A DNA stretch of 64,000 nucleotides from Cydia pomonella. Its lineage: Eukaryota; Arthropoda; Insecta; Lepidoptera; Tortricidae. Shown piece after piece: positions 53,559-63,764 of this stretch. The stretch covers positions 20,497,389 through 20,561,388 of the forward strand of contig NC_084713.1 of NCBI RefSeq assembly GCF_033807575.1, given 5' to 3'. Numbering within the stretch: the first letter of the stretch is position 1; each line of letters starts with the position of its first letter. The position numbers and the translations under genes are program-made. The notes below the pieces were generated by a model. It searched no databases. It had not been told where the DNA came from and saw nothing but the letters and a program-made list of their open reading frames with translations.

Positions 53559-53637
53559 ATGCAGGCAGTGGGCCAAATTTGTTGGGAACAAAGACCTGAT
53601 ACATCTTCCCATAGAAAAGTTACATTTATTCAAACAT
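53559..53637 (+). CDS. THAP-type zinc finger gene, candidate exon 2
   Basis: Preceded by ATGTTTTCAG and followed by GTATGT, both good splice sites. In phase with exon 1 it reads CRQWAKFVGNKDLIHLPIEK then LHLFKH. Aligned with the THAP pattern FPxD..x..xW, exon 1 plus 2 give FPLDED-x-CRQW with W at the expected spacing. The junction codon x would be TG|A, a stop. Using the second AG (exon start 53565) gives TGG and loses C-R. The final C-x2-H of the domain would lie in a third exon that I did not find. So: a real gene with an alternative acceptor, or a pseudogene. Confidence 0.5.
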
Positions 53638-53759
53638 GTATGTGCACATAATTATGAAAATCAAGCATTTAATAAAATAAAAAAATACGACTTAAAAACT
53701 GTATTAAAATAATTCGGGTCCACATTAAGCCCGACCAGATAGTAGTCCAATTAAGAACT

Positions 53760-54060
53760 ATCCACTATATAACATACAACTATTTATTTCGATTAACATT
53801 ACTATATAATTTGTAGAATACACTATAAAACTTAAAACCTAAATCTAAAAATAAATAATACTAAACTTAAAATAAAATACTAAAAAATATCCCCCTGCGG
53901 CATGGTGCCGTAGATACTGGCAGCATTTCCTCGCTGTATTGCAAGACTAATTCTTTGAGCGAGGAAGCTGCCAGCTCTGCGGTCGCCGGTGACCTCTGCT
54001 AACCTTTTTGAAAGGTCCTTAAAGAGCTTAAGGGCATACATACAACTTAAATGTGGACTC
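53760..54060 (-). pseudogene. QRGNAAS-family tail, copy 5
   Basis: Minus frame reads MYALKLFKDLSKRLAEVTGD, RRAGSFLAQRISLAIQRGN, AASIYGTMPQGDIF. Its A/T-rich tail (AACTTAAAACCTAAATCTAA, ATAAAATACTAAA) is shared with 1560-1872. Frame intact through the conserved part. Confidence 0.65.
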
Positions 54061-54064
54061 GATG

Positions 54065-54480
54065 CTAACCTGATTTCGAGTACAAAATTTGTAGACAGGA
54101 GCCTATGTTTCAACCCTCCCCATTTTATCGATATCGATATGAATCGTAAGCGTGTAGCGTACTACACTATTTAAATCGCTTATGTTGGTACTATGGTTCT
54201 TTGACAGTTCTTTGTCGTACATTTTGGTAATGATTTGCGAAACAAACTGATTCCACTCGCTAGTATGGAAGTCCCGTCTCTTAAAACGTAGTGATTATAT
54301 GCTCTTTGACAATGACATGCAGTTGCGTCGATGTAGATCTATCATAAAACGTACATGTGACGCATGTGACAATTGGCCAGGATGAAAGAACTATCTTGAC
54401 AATTAACATAAAGCAATACAATACCACAAAATGTCAACAAGAAAACAGATTTATTATAAAAATACAAATTATATACAAAG
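54065..54480. other. No gene seen
   Basis: Includes TCGATATCGATATGAAT at 54127 and AT-rich DNA. No domain in the small frame spanning 53989-54174. Confidence 0.35.
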
Positions 54481-54484
54481 CTTC

Positions 54485-54720
54485 ATTTTAAAGCCAATGG
54501 TCGTGGGTTCTAACCCCGGCTCTTAACAATGTGCATCTTGTAACATGTACCGATTGCTTTTCAGTAAAGTAAAATATATTATCATGAGGAAGATGGAGTA
54601 GCCCCAATAAGGTATATTTTCCCCTCTGGGTTAGAAGGTCAGATAGTAGTGAGACAGGGAGATATAGTGAAGAATGCGGAAAAACAAGCATTTATTGTGT
54701 TGTTAGGCTAGTTCTTTTTT
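54485..54720 (+). mobile_element. SINE family B, divergent copy
   Basis: GCCAATGGTCGTGGGTTCTA, ACCCCGGCTCTTAAC (B-box region), CATGAGGAAGATGGAGTAGC, TCTGGGTTAGAAGGTCAGAT. Same order as 8385-8738, with a shortened head. Confidence 0.55.
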
Positions 54721-54954
54721 TCAAAATTTGAAAACGAACGCAACAGCATGCTCAAAGCCCCCTGTGAGTCAGAATCTGTTAAATTCAGGCTTAAGACGAA
54801 ACAGGAGCTGAGCCCGTAAACAAATTTGAGATTTTTAGGTAAAAGGTAAAAAATATCGCCGTCGCGCTGACGAGTGTGGCACCCCGTACCTAGCTAGAGA
54901 CTATCCCTTGTGTTTGTACCAACAAACCAAATTTTAGACAAATATGATACGTCT

Positions 54955-55480
54955 TCTTCTTCTTTGTCGTTGTACTCTTTGCAGAGCGTCGTGGTCAACT
55001 GCTGATATCAGGCGCAGATGTTGCTTGCCGTAGGATTTCTCGCCATTTTTCGCGGTTGGGGGCCATTCTGGCAAATGCGTTCAGGGGACCCTTCATGGCA
55101 GATTTGATTTGGTCAGTCCATCGCATAGGTGGCCTTTTGCGCGGTCTTTTTCCGTTTGCTCTACCCTGCACCACTAGACGCTCTATGGAGTCGTTGTTCC
55201 TCCTCGAGACGTGACCGAAAAAACTGAGTATGCGGGTCTTTACGAGAGTCGAAAGGCGCTGCTTGATACAGAGTTCTTTAAGGATGGAGACATTAGTCCG
55301 AAACTCGGTCCAGGATATCCCCAGCATTTTCCTCCAGCACCATATTTCTAGGGCGTCTATCGTCTTCTCCTCTGTCTTTCGGATAGTCCAGGTCTCCGCA
55401 GCGTATAAGAATATAGGAAAAACGAGGGCCCGTACAAGCCGAACCTTCGTGGTGTTTGTGACGTTTCGGTGATACGTAGC
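54955..55480 (-). pseudogene. RTE-like ORF2 C-terminus
   Basis: Open minus frame from about 55480 to the stop at 54995: NVTNTTKVRLVRALVFPIFL, YAAETWTIRKTEEKTIDALE, IWCWRKMLGISWTEFRTNVS, then SFFGHVSRRNNDSIERLV and GKRPRKRPPMRWTDQIKSAM, ending REKWREILRQATSAPDISS. S.W.Y.AETW, E....A.EM...R.ML.I.W....N...L, GHV.R and G.R.RGR...RW.D are the standard order after the RT thumb in RTE-like elements. A stop at the 5' edge marks truncation. Tail is AAGAAGAAG (54955-54965). Confidence 0.75.
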
Positions 55481-55762
55481 CTATACGTAAAAACTAGCCA
55501 AGACAAATCCTTTATAATTTCAGGATTTTCTACACAGCACAGAACATGGCACCCATATAGATCTCAATTCCGTTGTCGGCGAGTCAACAACGACACATAT
55601 TCTTAATATTGAACTTAATTGGCTCTCATTTCACATTTATGTTTTAAATTAATTATAGGCATAGACATACCATATCCTATTGTAAGTACAAAGTTTCAGA
55701 GCAATCTAGCAAGTCATTTTAAAATGAGAGCGTAACTACATTTGTATGGAGAACCGAATTTG

Positions 55763-55770
55763 CTGCGGAC
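55763..55770. repeat. Possible 8-bp target duplication, left
   Basis: CTGCGGAC, repeated directly at 57044-57051 beyond the foldback element. Confidence 0.45.
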
Positions 55771-57043
55771 GCACAATGTAGCATAATCGGATTAGGACCA
55801 ACCTCGAAATCTCTGTAACAGTCATGAAATTTTTAATGTATGTAAATTAAAGGCCCCTTTTTCATGCCCAAACCATTTAACATTTGGGGACCTCGAGGAA
55901 TCCGAGCCATCTTGGAAAATGTGTACCATCAACACAACAGTCAACATTAAAACTTATTAAATTCTACACAAAAAAGTCCTCGATATCTTTGCAGAACAAT
56001 ACATCTTGTTATAGAGAATACTTTCTGAATCTAAGTTTAACGCTTATACACTTCCAGGGGACATTCTCTTAAAAGGAAACTCGGAGGAATATGAATTCTA
56101 TTTTTAACTATACATTTGTACGTGGTCTACCCCAATATTAACATTTTACTCTACTGTGACTAAACCAGAAAGAAGGGTTATGGGTGTAAGTACTGATGAT
56201 TCAGTACACCCAGTAGCTAGGTATTAGGATACTGGACGGTTTTTTTTAAATGACGTATCGTTAGATTTCTCTTGTCATTCACAACCTACTTTTACTTGTT
56301 CTATTAAAGAAAAATCAATACAGCCGCCTTGAGAGGACTCCGAATATTAAATCATATTTTTTCTTCTAGCGCCTAAACTATTGAGCGGAGTACAGTAAAA
56401 TAGACATCAGTAGATCCACAGTTAGTATACAAGTGCTATGCAATACAAAGTTACTAAAATTAACGGAAGAAAAAAGTTTAGGGCTAAATAATACGTCATT
56501 TAAAAAATCCGTCCAGTATCCTAAGGCACAGGGTGTCCTGAATCCTCAGTACTTATACCCATAACCCTACTTTCTGGTTAAGTTGCAGTCAAGTAAAATA
56601 TTGATATTGGGGTAGATTATGTACAAATGTATAGTTAAAAGTGAAATTTTTATTTTTCCAAGTTTCCTATTAAGAGAATATCCCATGAAAGGGTATAAGG
56701 GCTAAATCTGGGTATAGCAAGTATTTTTTACAGCAAGATCATTTTTTTCGCAAAGATGTCTAAAACTATTTTATGTAGAATTTTATAAGCTTGAATGTTG
56801 CCTTACACGATTATTGAATAAAGAACGTAGATTTAGAGTAAAATGCGAATTTCTCCTGGATGGTCCACATTTTCCAAGATGGCTGCGGTTCCTCGAGGTC
56901 CCCAAATGTCAAATGGTGTGGGCATGAAAAAGGGGCCTTTAAGGGGCGTATATACATACCAAATTTCATGACTGTTCAGACATTTCGAGTTTGGTCCTAA
57001 TCCGACTGTGCTAATGCCACTATGTACGTAAACTGTAACTGTA
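55771..57043. mobile_element. 1.27-kb foldback element with arms of about 0.5 kb
   Basis: Left arm (about 55790-56265) and right arm (about 56495-57010) are inverted copies with scattered mismatches and indels. Outer blocks ATCGGATTAGGACCAA, inner TGGGGACCTCGAGGAA, TACCCCAATATTAACATTTT, GGATACTGGACGG and AAATGACGTAT all have partners in reverse. A loop of about 230 bp joins them. It is flanked by direct CTGCGGAC octamers. Neither arm has a coding frame. Class unknown; long-TIR non-autonomous DNA transposon is most likely. Confidence 0.75.
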
Positions 57044-57051
57044 CTGCGGAC
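57044..57051. repeat. Possible 8-bp target duplication, right
   Basis: CTGCGGAC; partner of 55763-55770. Confidence 0.45.
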
Positions 57052-57054
57052 TCA

Positions 57055-57475
57055 ACCTTCACGTTATAATTTTTTAAGTATTAACGTTGACATAGTAACG
57101 AAAATAATAAACACGTCAATTGAAGTAAACAATATTATTATATGCAAGAAAATTTTGCAAAATAGGTACATTAATGATTAATATGTAAAACACCATTAAT
57201 TATTGAATTAAAATTATGATTTTGTGTTAAAAAATATGAGACCAATTATACAGCCCGATTACACGGGCTACATATTAAAAATGATTATCATGGAAACAGT
57301 ATAAATATACACAGGTGAACAAAGTTGTAGTAAAATAGGTGCATAATTTCAGAGCTTGCCTGGCCCACCTGTACCACCTACCATGACCACGGCCGTCTCC
57401 TACTATTATTTTTTTCTAATACCTATGGCCTTACTAGCGAATAGTATTCCATGTTCTTGATCCAGAATTTAAACC
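57055..57475. other. No gene seen
   Basis: AT-rich sequence; no matched repeat or credible frame. Confidence 0.35.
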
Positions 57476-57479
57476 CTTA

Positions 57480-57690
57480 ACTAAGTACATATTTGTGGCA
57501 CTTGGGGTTGAATTTGAAACTCTAGGGCACTAGCGTGGCTCTATGAGAGCGCCTTATATAGGCTTCTGGTGACCAGAGGATCAGCATTGTTAACCAGCGC
57601 GGAAATGCACCCAGCCTTCTGGGCAACCTACCGAGCGACCAGAATATAGGGCAAATATTGTATGTATACGTTTTTGACTTAAGTGTTTTT
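57480..57690 (+). pseudogene. QRGNAAS-family tail, copy 6
   Basis: Plus frame reads DQRISIVNQRGNAPSLLGNL then PSDQNIGQILYVYVF. It keeps QRIS, QRGNA and LLG, with A to P and AI to VN changes. More diverged than the other five. Confidence 0.5.
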
Positions 57691-57715
57691 ATCATGTTTT
57701 ATATTTAAACTTACA

Positions 57716-57806
57716 GATGTCGAACTACCAGCAAAGTTTTTGAAGAGGTGTAGTTTTTATATTTCCTGGTACCAAACTGATACAGGAAATTGGAACATCA
57801 GTAAAT
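57716..57806 (+). other. Possible short exon, weak
   Basis: TTTAAACTTACAG|ATGTCG is a fair 3' splice site. One frame reads DVELPAKFLKRCSFYISWYQ then TDTGNWNISK and a stop, with TATTAAA downstream (57862). No family resemblance, and no link to the THAP-like exons can be shown. Confidence 0.2.
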
Positions 57807-57859
57807 AATCTACATCGAAGACAATGAAATATAGTCACATAATACTTTAATGTTTTATT

Positions 57860-58780
57860 TTATTAAAGAAATCGGTAAAAAAATGTGTTAACTGAAAAAG
57901 ATAAATTTTATTTTATTTGTAGTTGAATAACAAAATATGTATTTAATCTCCTTTTAACATAGGAATTCTCTTTGTGTAGGTACATATAAATAATAGGTAC
58001 TTAGGTCTTGGTAAGTAATATAGACAGTACAGTAGGTCTTATCTTAATAATTTGAGATCTCATATATGCGTTCCGATATATCTGATGGCGACTGTACATA
58101 CAATGGGGTCGCGTATACGAGTACAAAGAGCATTAAAATAGTTGTTGATAGACCAAGTGAGCGAGCTACTATGGTACCTATCTTTATATCAATTTTATGC
58201 ATTATGTAATAGCGCAATACAGAATTTTTTTTTGACAAATGTAGTATTATTTTTATAGTAATAAAGGTTATTCATGAACCATCTCGTAATTTAAAAAAAA
58301 CGGACTTTATCTCTAAATCATATGCCTTATATTTACAGATGTGTTAGGTTACAACTTGGTTCGTGAACGTGGTTTAGAAGCAACTTGAGACTGGGTGCGG
58401 AGTAAATTGCATCAATTTTTTTTACAATTTTGAGCGTTTATAGGAGAATATGTGGAGCGAGCATTATTCGACGTGTAGGTGTGGGTTCAACAAAAAGATC
58501 GCATGTCAATAGTTCTTTATTGTCGTTAAAATTCAATTAATAATCGCCTTTATCGACCATCAACTGTGTGGTCACTTTTTAATTGATTGACGTTGTCAGG
58601 TACAGTTTCACTACTCGCCGCCGCATTGTTCATAGCGCATTACTTATCCTATCGAATACAAGATGTCGCTGATTCCTGTAAACTTATGTTTAAAAAAAAA
58701 AGACGCTTTACTCTATGCCATATATTGTAGGAAAGGAAGGGTATTCCCTGTCGTACGTCAAAAAATCCAAGATGGTGCCC
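57860..58780. other. No gene supported
   Basis: A second splice-acceptor-like ATTTACAG|ATGTG occurs at 58330-58345, but no supported exon follows. Otherwise AT-rich. Confidence 0.3.
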
Positions 58781-58799
58781 AAGCCCATGGACAAAAAAG

Positions 58800-59098
58800 T
58801 CTAGCAATAAAATCAACACTTGTCAAAATTTGACATTAGCAATCCACAGTCAGGTGACAATCAAATCAAACCGAACCACTTCGAGTTCAGAGCCATTTCA
58901 AACTATATAGTAGTAATAAACAAAGTTGATTTTTGTTTGATTATTTTTTCTATGAATGAGTTTTGATTGTTCCAAATGATAATATCCACAGTTGATAGAA
59001 TCAACACTTGATACAATCAACATGCGATAGAATCAAGTGTTGATTTGATGTGGACGCGAAATTTGACAGTTGTGCATCTCGAATAAGGCCCCTGTCTT
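58800..59098. mobile_element. Possible MITE (AATCAACACTTG / GAATAAGGCCC)
   Basis: AATCAACACTTGTCAAAATT at the left and CAAGTGTTGATTTGATG plus GAATAAGGCCCCTGTC at the right are partly inverted; TGATAGAATCAACACTTGAT forms further internal copies. Related sequence (CAGGGCCCTTATTCGACA) is near 51525-51545. Confidence 0.4.
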
Positions 59099-59499
59099 AC
59101 GTCAAACTAGATTAATTGGAAGCGTAACAAATACCAATTGTACAACTTACTCTATAATAAGATTTCCAAACAGTTCGTCTGTACTGTAATGAGACATTTT
59201 TCCTCCTTACAAATTGATAATTAATGGCCCAAATCCCATCGCCTGACTGTCACGCAGTGACACAAATACCGACTGAGGAATTCCTAATGAGTAACATCGG
59301 ATCTAACGACAAATACGCTTTAATTCTCTGTTCGTTTGTTGAAGGATTCCGGGAGGGATAAATAGGAAAAATGGGAGGAGAATCATTGTTCCCGGGATGT
59401 TTTTCTTGTTTTCCTTTTTGTATTTACAAGGTGGCTAAAATTTTAGATATTTTTCTTAGGAATCGGAAAGTTTTGGTTACATGTTAAGTAATTAACAGA

Positions 59500-59690
59500 T
59501 TTTTTTTATGATATAGGCGGCAAACGAGCAGACGGATCATCTGCTGGTAAGCGATTGCCGCCGCCCATGGACGCCCGCAACACTAGAGGGGTAAGTGGGT
59601 TGCCGGAATTTAAGAAGGGGAGTACACACACACAGTGTTCTTGAAGGTCGTATCGGTCCGGAAAAACCGCAGGATTACCAACCATCTAAG
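59500..59690 (-). repeat. LINE-T 3' UTR fragment
   Basis: GATATAGGCGGCAAACGAGC, GCTGGTAAGCGATTGCCGCC, CATGGACGCCCGCAACACTA, GGGTTGCCGGAATTTAAGA, GGTCGTATCGGTCCGG. Longer and more GC-rich than the other fragments; close to 21015-21210 at its distal end. Confidence 0.6.
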
Positions 59691-59757
59691 TGTTGAAGAT
59701 GGAAATGTGGTCGCGTAGATTCAAGCGTTACTTTGCGGAAATCCTTACCAACCTAAA

Positions 59758-60010
59758 CAAAAATATTAGGTACTGTGCCAATCCGCAAAACAACGTGCTA
59801 GTATTTCAGTGCCAACCCATTTGCGCACCCTTTACATGCAATTAATTTGGTGGTGGTATGTTTTTTTAAATACTACGTCGGTGGCAAACAAACATACGGT
59901 CCGCCTGATGGTTATATTTATTTTTGCGGTAAAGGTGCGCAAGTGGGTGTAGCGGGTTGGCACTGATTGAGTAGCACGTTATTTTGCGGATTAGCAAAGT
60001 AATATTTTTG
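59758..60010. mobile_element. Inverted-repeat element with arms of about 80 bp, hosting a LINE-T tail
   Basis: Left arm (CAAAAATATTAGGTACTG, CCAATCCGCAAAACAACGTG, CAGTGCCAACCC, TTGCGCACC) and right arm are inverted. A LINE-T fragment (59868-59915) lies in the centre. One arm alone also occurs at 34851-34930. Confidence 0.55.
59868..59915 (-). repeat. LINE-T 3' terminus, very short
   Basis: AATACTACGTCGGTGGCAAA, CAAACATACGGTCCGCCTGA. Only the last ~50 bases of the family; probably a severely truncated insertion. Confidence 0.5.
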
Positions 60011-60019
60011 TTTTGGTTT

Positions 60020-60420
60020 ACATGCTAAGTTAGTAGTGGTAAAGAGCGGCATATAAAATTAATTGCAGGGAAGAACGCTTCGAGTAACACAGGGAAGGGA
60101 GACGGCATTCATACTATTTCCCCTCTGCCAAAGCATAGGCACAACTGTGCCTATGGCGGTGCATGTTGTGAGTCGTCCGTACACACAAAGAGATCGAGGT
60201 GAGCAAGATTTGTCTTTGACGTGTGTCATTTTCTATGTATTTGCGTCGTCATTACAGATTGGATTTTGTATGACTACTAGAGTGAGAAGTGCGACTGCGT
60301 GTACGTTTCCCCCCGCAAAAATGGCAGAATGATTTGTTCGGTAAGATATCGCTTAGGCTCCTCCCTTCTGACGTGTCGGAAGCCGGTGTTGCTCGAAGGA
60401 AGAACGTCAAATGGTAATAA
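60020..60420. other. Unassigned GC-balanced segment
   Basis: Contains GGCACAACTGTGCC (60138-60151, perfect palindrome), TCATTACAGATTGGATTTTG, and CCCCGCAAAAATGGCAGAAT. Frames 60063-60332 (+) and 60252-60443 (-) overlap without domain. I have a weak recollection of a lepidopteran repeat with these blocks. Confidence 0.3.
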
Positions 60421-60719
60421 ATCTCGTATTTGTTAATGTACATTGCTCAGACACAGTACGAAAGGATGAGCTTCACTCCTGCTCTACCAACCTTCGGTAA
60501 GTGAAGTGTACAAACAGAGCTGAAACAAAAAAGAGATTGTAGGCGGCCTTTTCCAATAGACGGTCTTCTCCACAATCACCTAAACTTTGAGTGTAGGTAC
60601 TCATCTTAAACTCCAGCTGCGCACTTACAACCCGACTGTGTTGCAGGTGTCAACTTACAACCACACTGGTGTTGCCGATCGGTAGACTACGTCGGAATTA
60701 GATGCCTCGACCTTACTGT

Positions 60720-60905
60720 CCAAGGTTCTAAATCACGTGACCGCGGTAGGCCTAAGAAGCGCTGACTGGACATCGTGATAGCAGACATAGAAGAGAACAA
60801 TCTCACACCTGAGGATGCCGAAGACAAGGTAAAGTGGAGAAGGTTGAGTAGGAAAGCTTGACCGGGAAAATGCCAGGCTAAAAAATGTGTGCCAACTGGT
60901 TTGGC
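60720..60905 (+). pseudogene. LINE ORF2 C-terminal tail with two stops
   Basis: Frame reads GRPKKR, stop (TGA in place of W), LDIVIADIEENNLTPEDAED, KVKWRRLSRKA, stop, PGK. G.GRPKKRW.D.V..DM..N.L..EDA.DR.KWR...R.ADP is the end of an insect non-LTR ORF2. Followed by an A-run near 60922-60940, the poly-A tail. Confidence 0.6.
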
Positions 60906-60944
60906 CAACCTGATGTTTTTAATAAAAAAAAAGGAAAAAATACA

Positions 60945-61710
60945 TATTTTAGTGTGCTTATACAAAATGCTAAGTTAAACTTAAATAATAGTTTACTTTT
61001 CTACGATAAAAATATGCGCTGGTCACCGAATATGAATTAAGCTACGTAGTATGTACTTACCTACTTCTTTTTTTGAAGTCATATATTTTCATATTTTTAA
61101 TTTACTGCAAAAGTATAAAAATGTCTCATTACTGGGACCAATTCTACATAACTTCCCGTATAAGGTATAAGATTACACCTTTTGTACAAATTTATTCTTT
61201 CAACCACAAGATAGTTCCAAAACAAGACACCATCACCACTGCAAACCCATGCAACTCGCAACACATTGTAACATTTATAACCAACTATCCCCCAAAATGC
61301 AATATAACCTGATTGCATACATTTATTATTAACCGCGATATCCAAGATTAAACGGTGACTTGGAGATTAAATCCAGGATTTTATTCCCATATTCCCGTAC
61401 ACCCCGAGTTGAGGGAAAACTCGAGTATTCATTGCGGGTAGCCGCTAGGCTGGCTAGGGGTGTCGATTGGGAGTTTTGGCGCAAAATGCGGTTTTGAAGC
61501 GACGAAATTATGACATTTTCGGAGCAGCAGTTTAGGCTGAGCGATATCTTTTAAAGGAACATTTTGAAATATATCTCGTTCACATTATTTGGTTCGGTTG
61601 ACTTACTTTTATAATAATGATTACATACTAACATTTTTTAGTGTAAAATGAAAAATAATTGGCCAATATAGGCCAGTTCGTTAAAGTCACATTTGTCGTC
61701 ATGAGTAGGT
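60945..61710. other. No gene seen
   Basis: Overlapping opposite frames at 61073-61345 have no domain. 61380-61540 is a little GC-richer but unrecognised. Confidence 0.35.
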
Positions 61711-61715
61711 ACCTA

Positions 61716-61960
61716 TTAGAAAGAAAGAAAGAAAATACATTTATTTAACGCCACAACACATTACATTTGGAAAAAGAAGAACATACAGAGAAAGAAAAAC
61801 ATTGGATGCTAAAATAGGATCCCCACTCAGCATAATTGCGTCGGCAATCCGTGGCGCTGGTTTTCAGTGGGGACCTGACTTTAAAACTATGATAGTGGCT
61901 GCACATACGTCAACGAAACAGAAAATAGAAAAAAAAAACAGACATAAAAAGGAACACACA
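61716..61960 (-). repeat. LINE 3' UTR with GAAA-repeat tail
   Basis: AGAAAGAAAGAAAGAAAATA then CATTTATTTAACGCCACAAC marks a minus-strand 3' end with TTTC tandem tail. GATCCCCACTCAGCATAATT and TCAGTGGGGACCTGAC lie upstream as in UTRs of the class. No peptide recognised. Confidence 0.45.
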
Positions 61961-62139
61961 AAAAAAAATATGTACATACAAAAAATCATACTACCAAAAA
62001 CATTTTTGCTACTGTACATTACTAAGACATACACACATCATCATTAGGTACATACTTCATTATCTTGCCAAACATAAACAATGTTTTGTCAATTGCGCAA
62101 CTACCTACTTACATTTTGTAATATATACCTTGCCTTATC

Positions 62140-62395
62140 GTTCATATCGTAGGTATCATAGGTAGCGACCCTGCCTTTGAAGCCTGGGTTCGAATCCCGG
62201 TAAGGGCATTTATTTGTGCGATGAGCACAGATATTTGTTTCTGAGTCATGGGTGTTTTCTATATATATAAGTGTTTTGTATATTATGTTTATCGTTGTCT
62301 GAGTATCCACAAGACCAGCCTTCTTCAGCTTACTGTGGGGCTTAGACAATTTGTGCAAGGAAGTCATATATTGTTAATATTTATTTATAAGTAAA
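62140..62395 (+). mobile_element. SINE family A, copy 7
   Basis: TAGCGACCCTGCCTTTGAAG, GGTTCGAATCCCGG (perfect B-box), AAGGGCATTTATTTGTGCGA, TTCTGAGTCATGGGTG, TTATCGTTGTCTGAGTATCC, CTTACTGTGGGGCTTAGAC. Nearly full length. Confidence 0.8.
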
Positions 62396-62399
62396 TAAA

Positions 62400-62975
62400 A
62401 TGAATATCAAAGGAAAACTCTTTTGGTTTGAGTGTTAATCGAATCAAAACGGAGTACCTTTCCATACATGACATTACAGAATCGATTTTGAAGATTGCAA
62501 TAGATCTACTCTGCTACAGATTTTTCCCAAAATCGATAAGGTCAAAGTCTCCATAGGGAGTTGGTATGAAAAAAAAAAATTATTCCCCACTAGTAAAATT
62601 AACACAGCTACTTAAATGAAAATAAACCCCAAAAAATTTTCAAACACGACCCGTCCAAAATTAAAAAAAATCCACTTGCCAACCCTAGCAACTGCAAACC
62701 AAGATTTATATGGAGGCCGTGGTTATTTATACCGAGCTGCCTTATTTTTATTCCTCGTGTGATATTTTTAATGAGGTAACTGAATGGCGCTGCACCTTTT
62801 ATTAACTTTTAAAAGCATTGGACGGGCCCGAACTGCCGGAATTCCGCATATTTACTGCCCGTTTCGGGTACAATGATATAGTGGGCGTTTAAAACAGGGG
62901 CATACGTATGAATAGCTGTTGTTTATGATGTAAGTTGAATTGGGGTGATACTATAATGAATTTTTTTTATACCAT
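62400..62975. other. No gene seen
   Basis: AT-rich with A-runs. 62815-62870 (GGACGGGCCCGAACTGCCGG) is GC-rich but short. Confidence 0.35.
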
Positions 62976-62984
62976 CTCGGTGAC

Positions 62985-63425
62985 AAGCATATGGCTGGGC
63001 CTTTATTTTACGGGGAGTAACACATTAAGGCATTCCGCCTAGCCGGGGAACTAGGATGGATACCTATGTCGGACTCGTGACCAAGGTGTCCATTACCGAC
63101 TGGACCCTCCATGGTATGCCCATCTCGCAGCAATTGTGGCGGTGACACGGACGCAGTAAGCATTCGACCGCCTGCTGCCGACAGCCGAGGCTGTCCCCTA
63201 CTTGGACCCGGAGACACTGGAGCCGAAGCTCCCCCCCTCGAAGGTAGTATGCAGGGCGACACCACACATTGGTCCTTCATGACAACTTCCACACCGGGAG
63301 GGGATGGAAAAACCCCGGGTTCCACCCCCTCAGGTTGCCTTAGCGATTTTTATAGAGGTGGTCATCCTATGTGGCCAAGCCAAGACAATTTTAATTAGTC
63401 AAACCTGGGAGACCGTTTTATAGGT
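62985..63425. other. GC-rich block, probably a mobile-element fragment
   Basis: Three overlapping frames (63008-63325 and 63064-63267 minus, 63111-63398 plus) result from high GC content. Peptides are P/G/R-rich without a recognisable domain. Composition is sharply different from the flanks, as in the 5' part of some LINEs. Not assigned. Confidence 0.35.
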
Positions 63426-63539
63426 CTCTGGGCGGATAGAGGTTATTTTTTTTACTTAACATGCATACATACTTGCATAGTGTGAAATATTTATTTTAAA
63501 TACAGGAAAAATCTCCATTAAGGCGCTGGAATAAAAAAA

Positions 63540-63605
63540 AAAACGGGTTGCACTCCGGGAGTGCCGGCAGAATATTTATTAACGTTGTGCATTTTTGATT
63601 TTTTG
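63540..63605. repeat. Dispersed repeat CGGGTTGCACTCCGGGAGTG, copy 2
   Basis: ACGGGTTGCACTCCGGGAGT, GCCGGCAGAATATTTATTAA, CGTTGTGCATTTTTGATTTT; a deletion relative to 43452-43540 removes GTGAAAACTT. Confidence 0.5.
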
Positions 63606-63764
63606 GAGAAATTGAGTAGCAGTTTTATAAAAAGAGATAATTCTCTATTATACCTACGTAAATAAATTTAAGTGTGGAAGATATTTTGAAACGCGAATTT
63701 TAGTGTTAATATATAACATATATACAGAGTAATTCATGAGACGTGAGCAGGGCTACAGCCTACA

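Noticed and set aside
57716..57806. Third exon of the THAP-like gene
   Set aside because: A splice acceptor and open frame exist but the peptide lacks the C-x2-H-F expected to complete the domain, so the link is unsupported.
62140..62215. Possible tRNA gene with perfect B-box
   Set aside because: It is the head of SINE A copy 7; the acceptor stem is not formed and the body is attached.
63008..63398. Three overlapping frames of 67-105 codons on both strands
   Set aside because: Open only because of high GC content; no conserved motif and mutual overlap in three phases.
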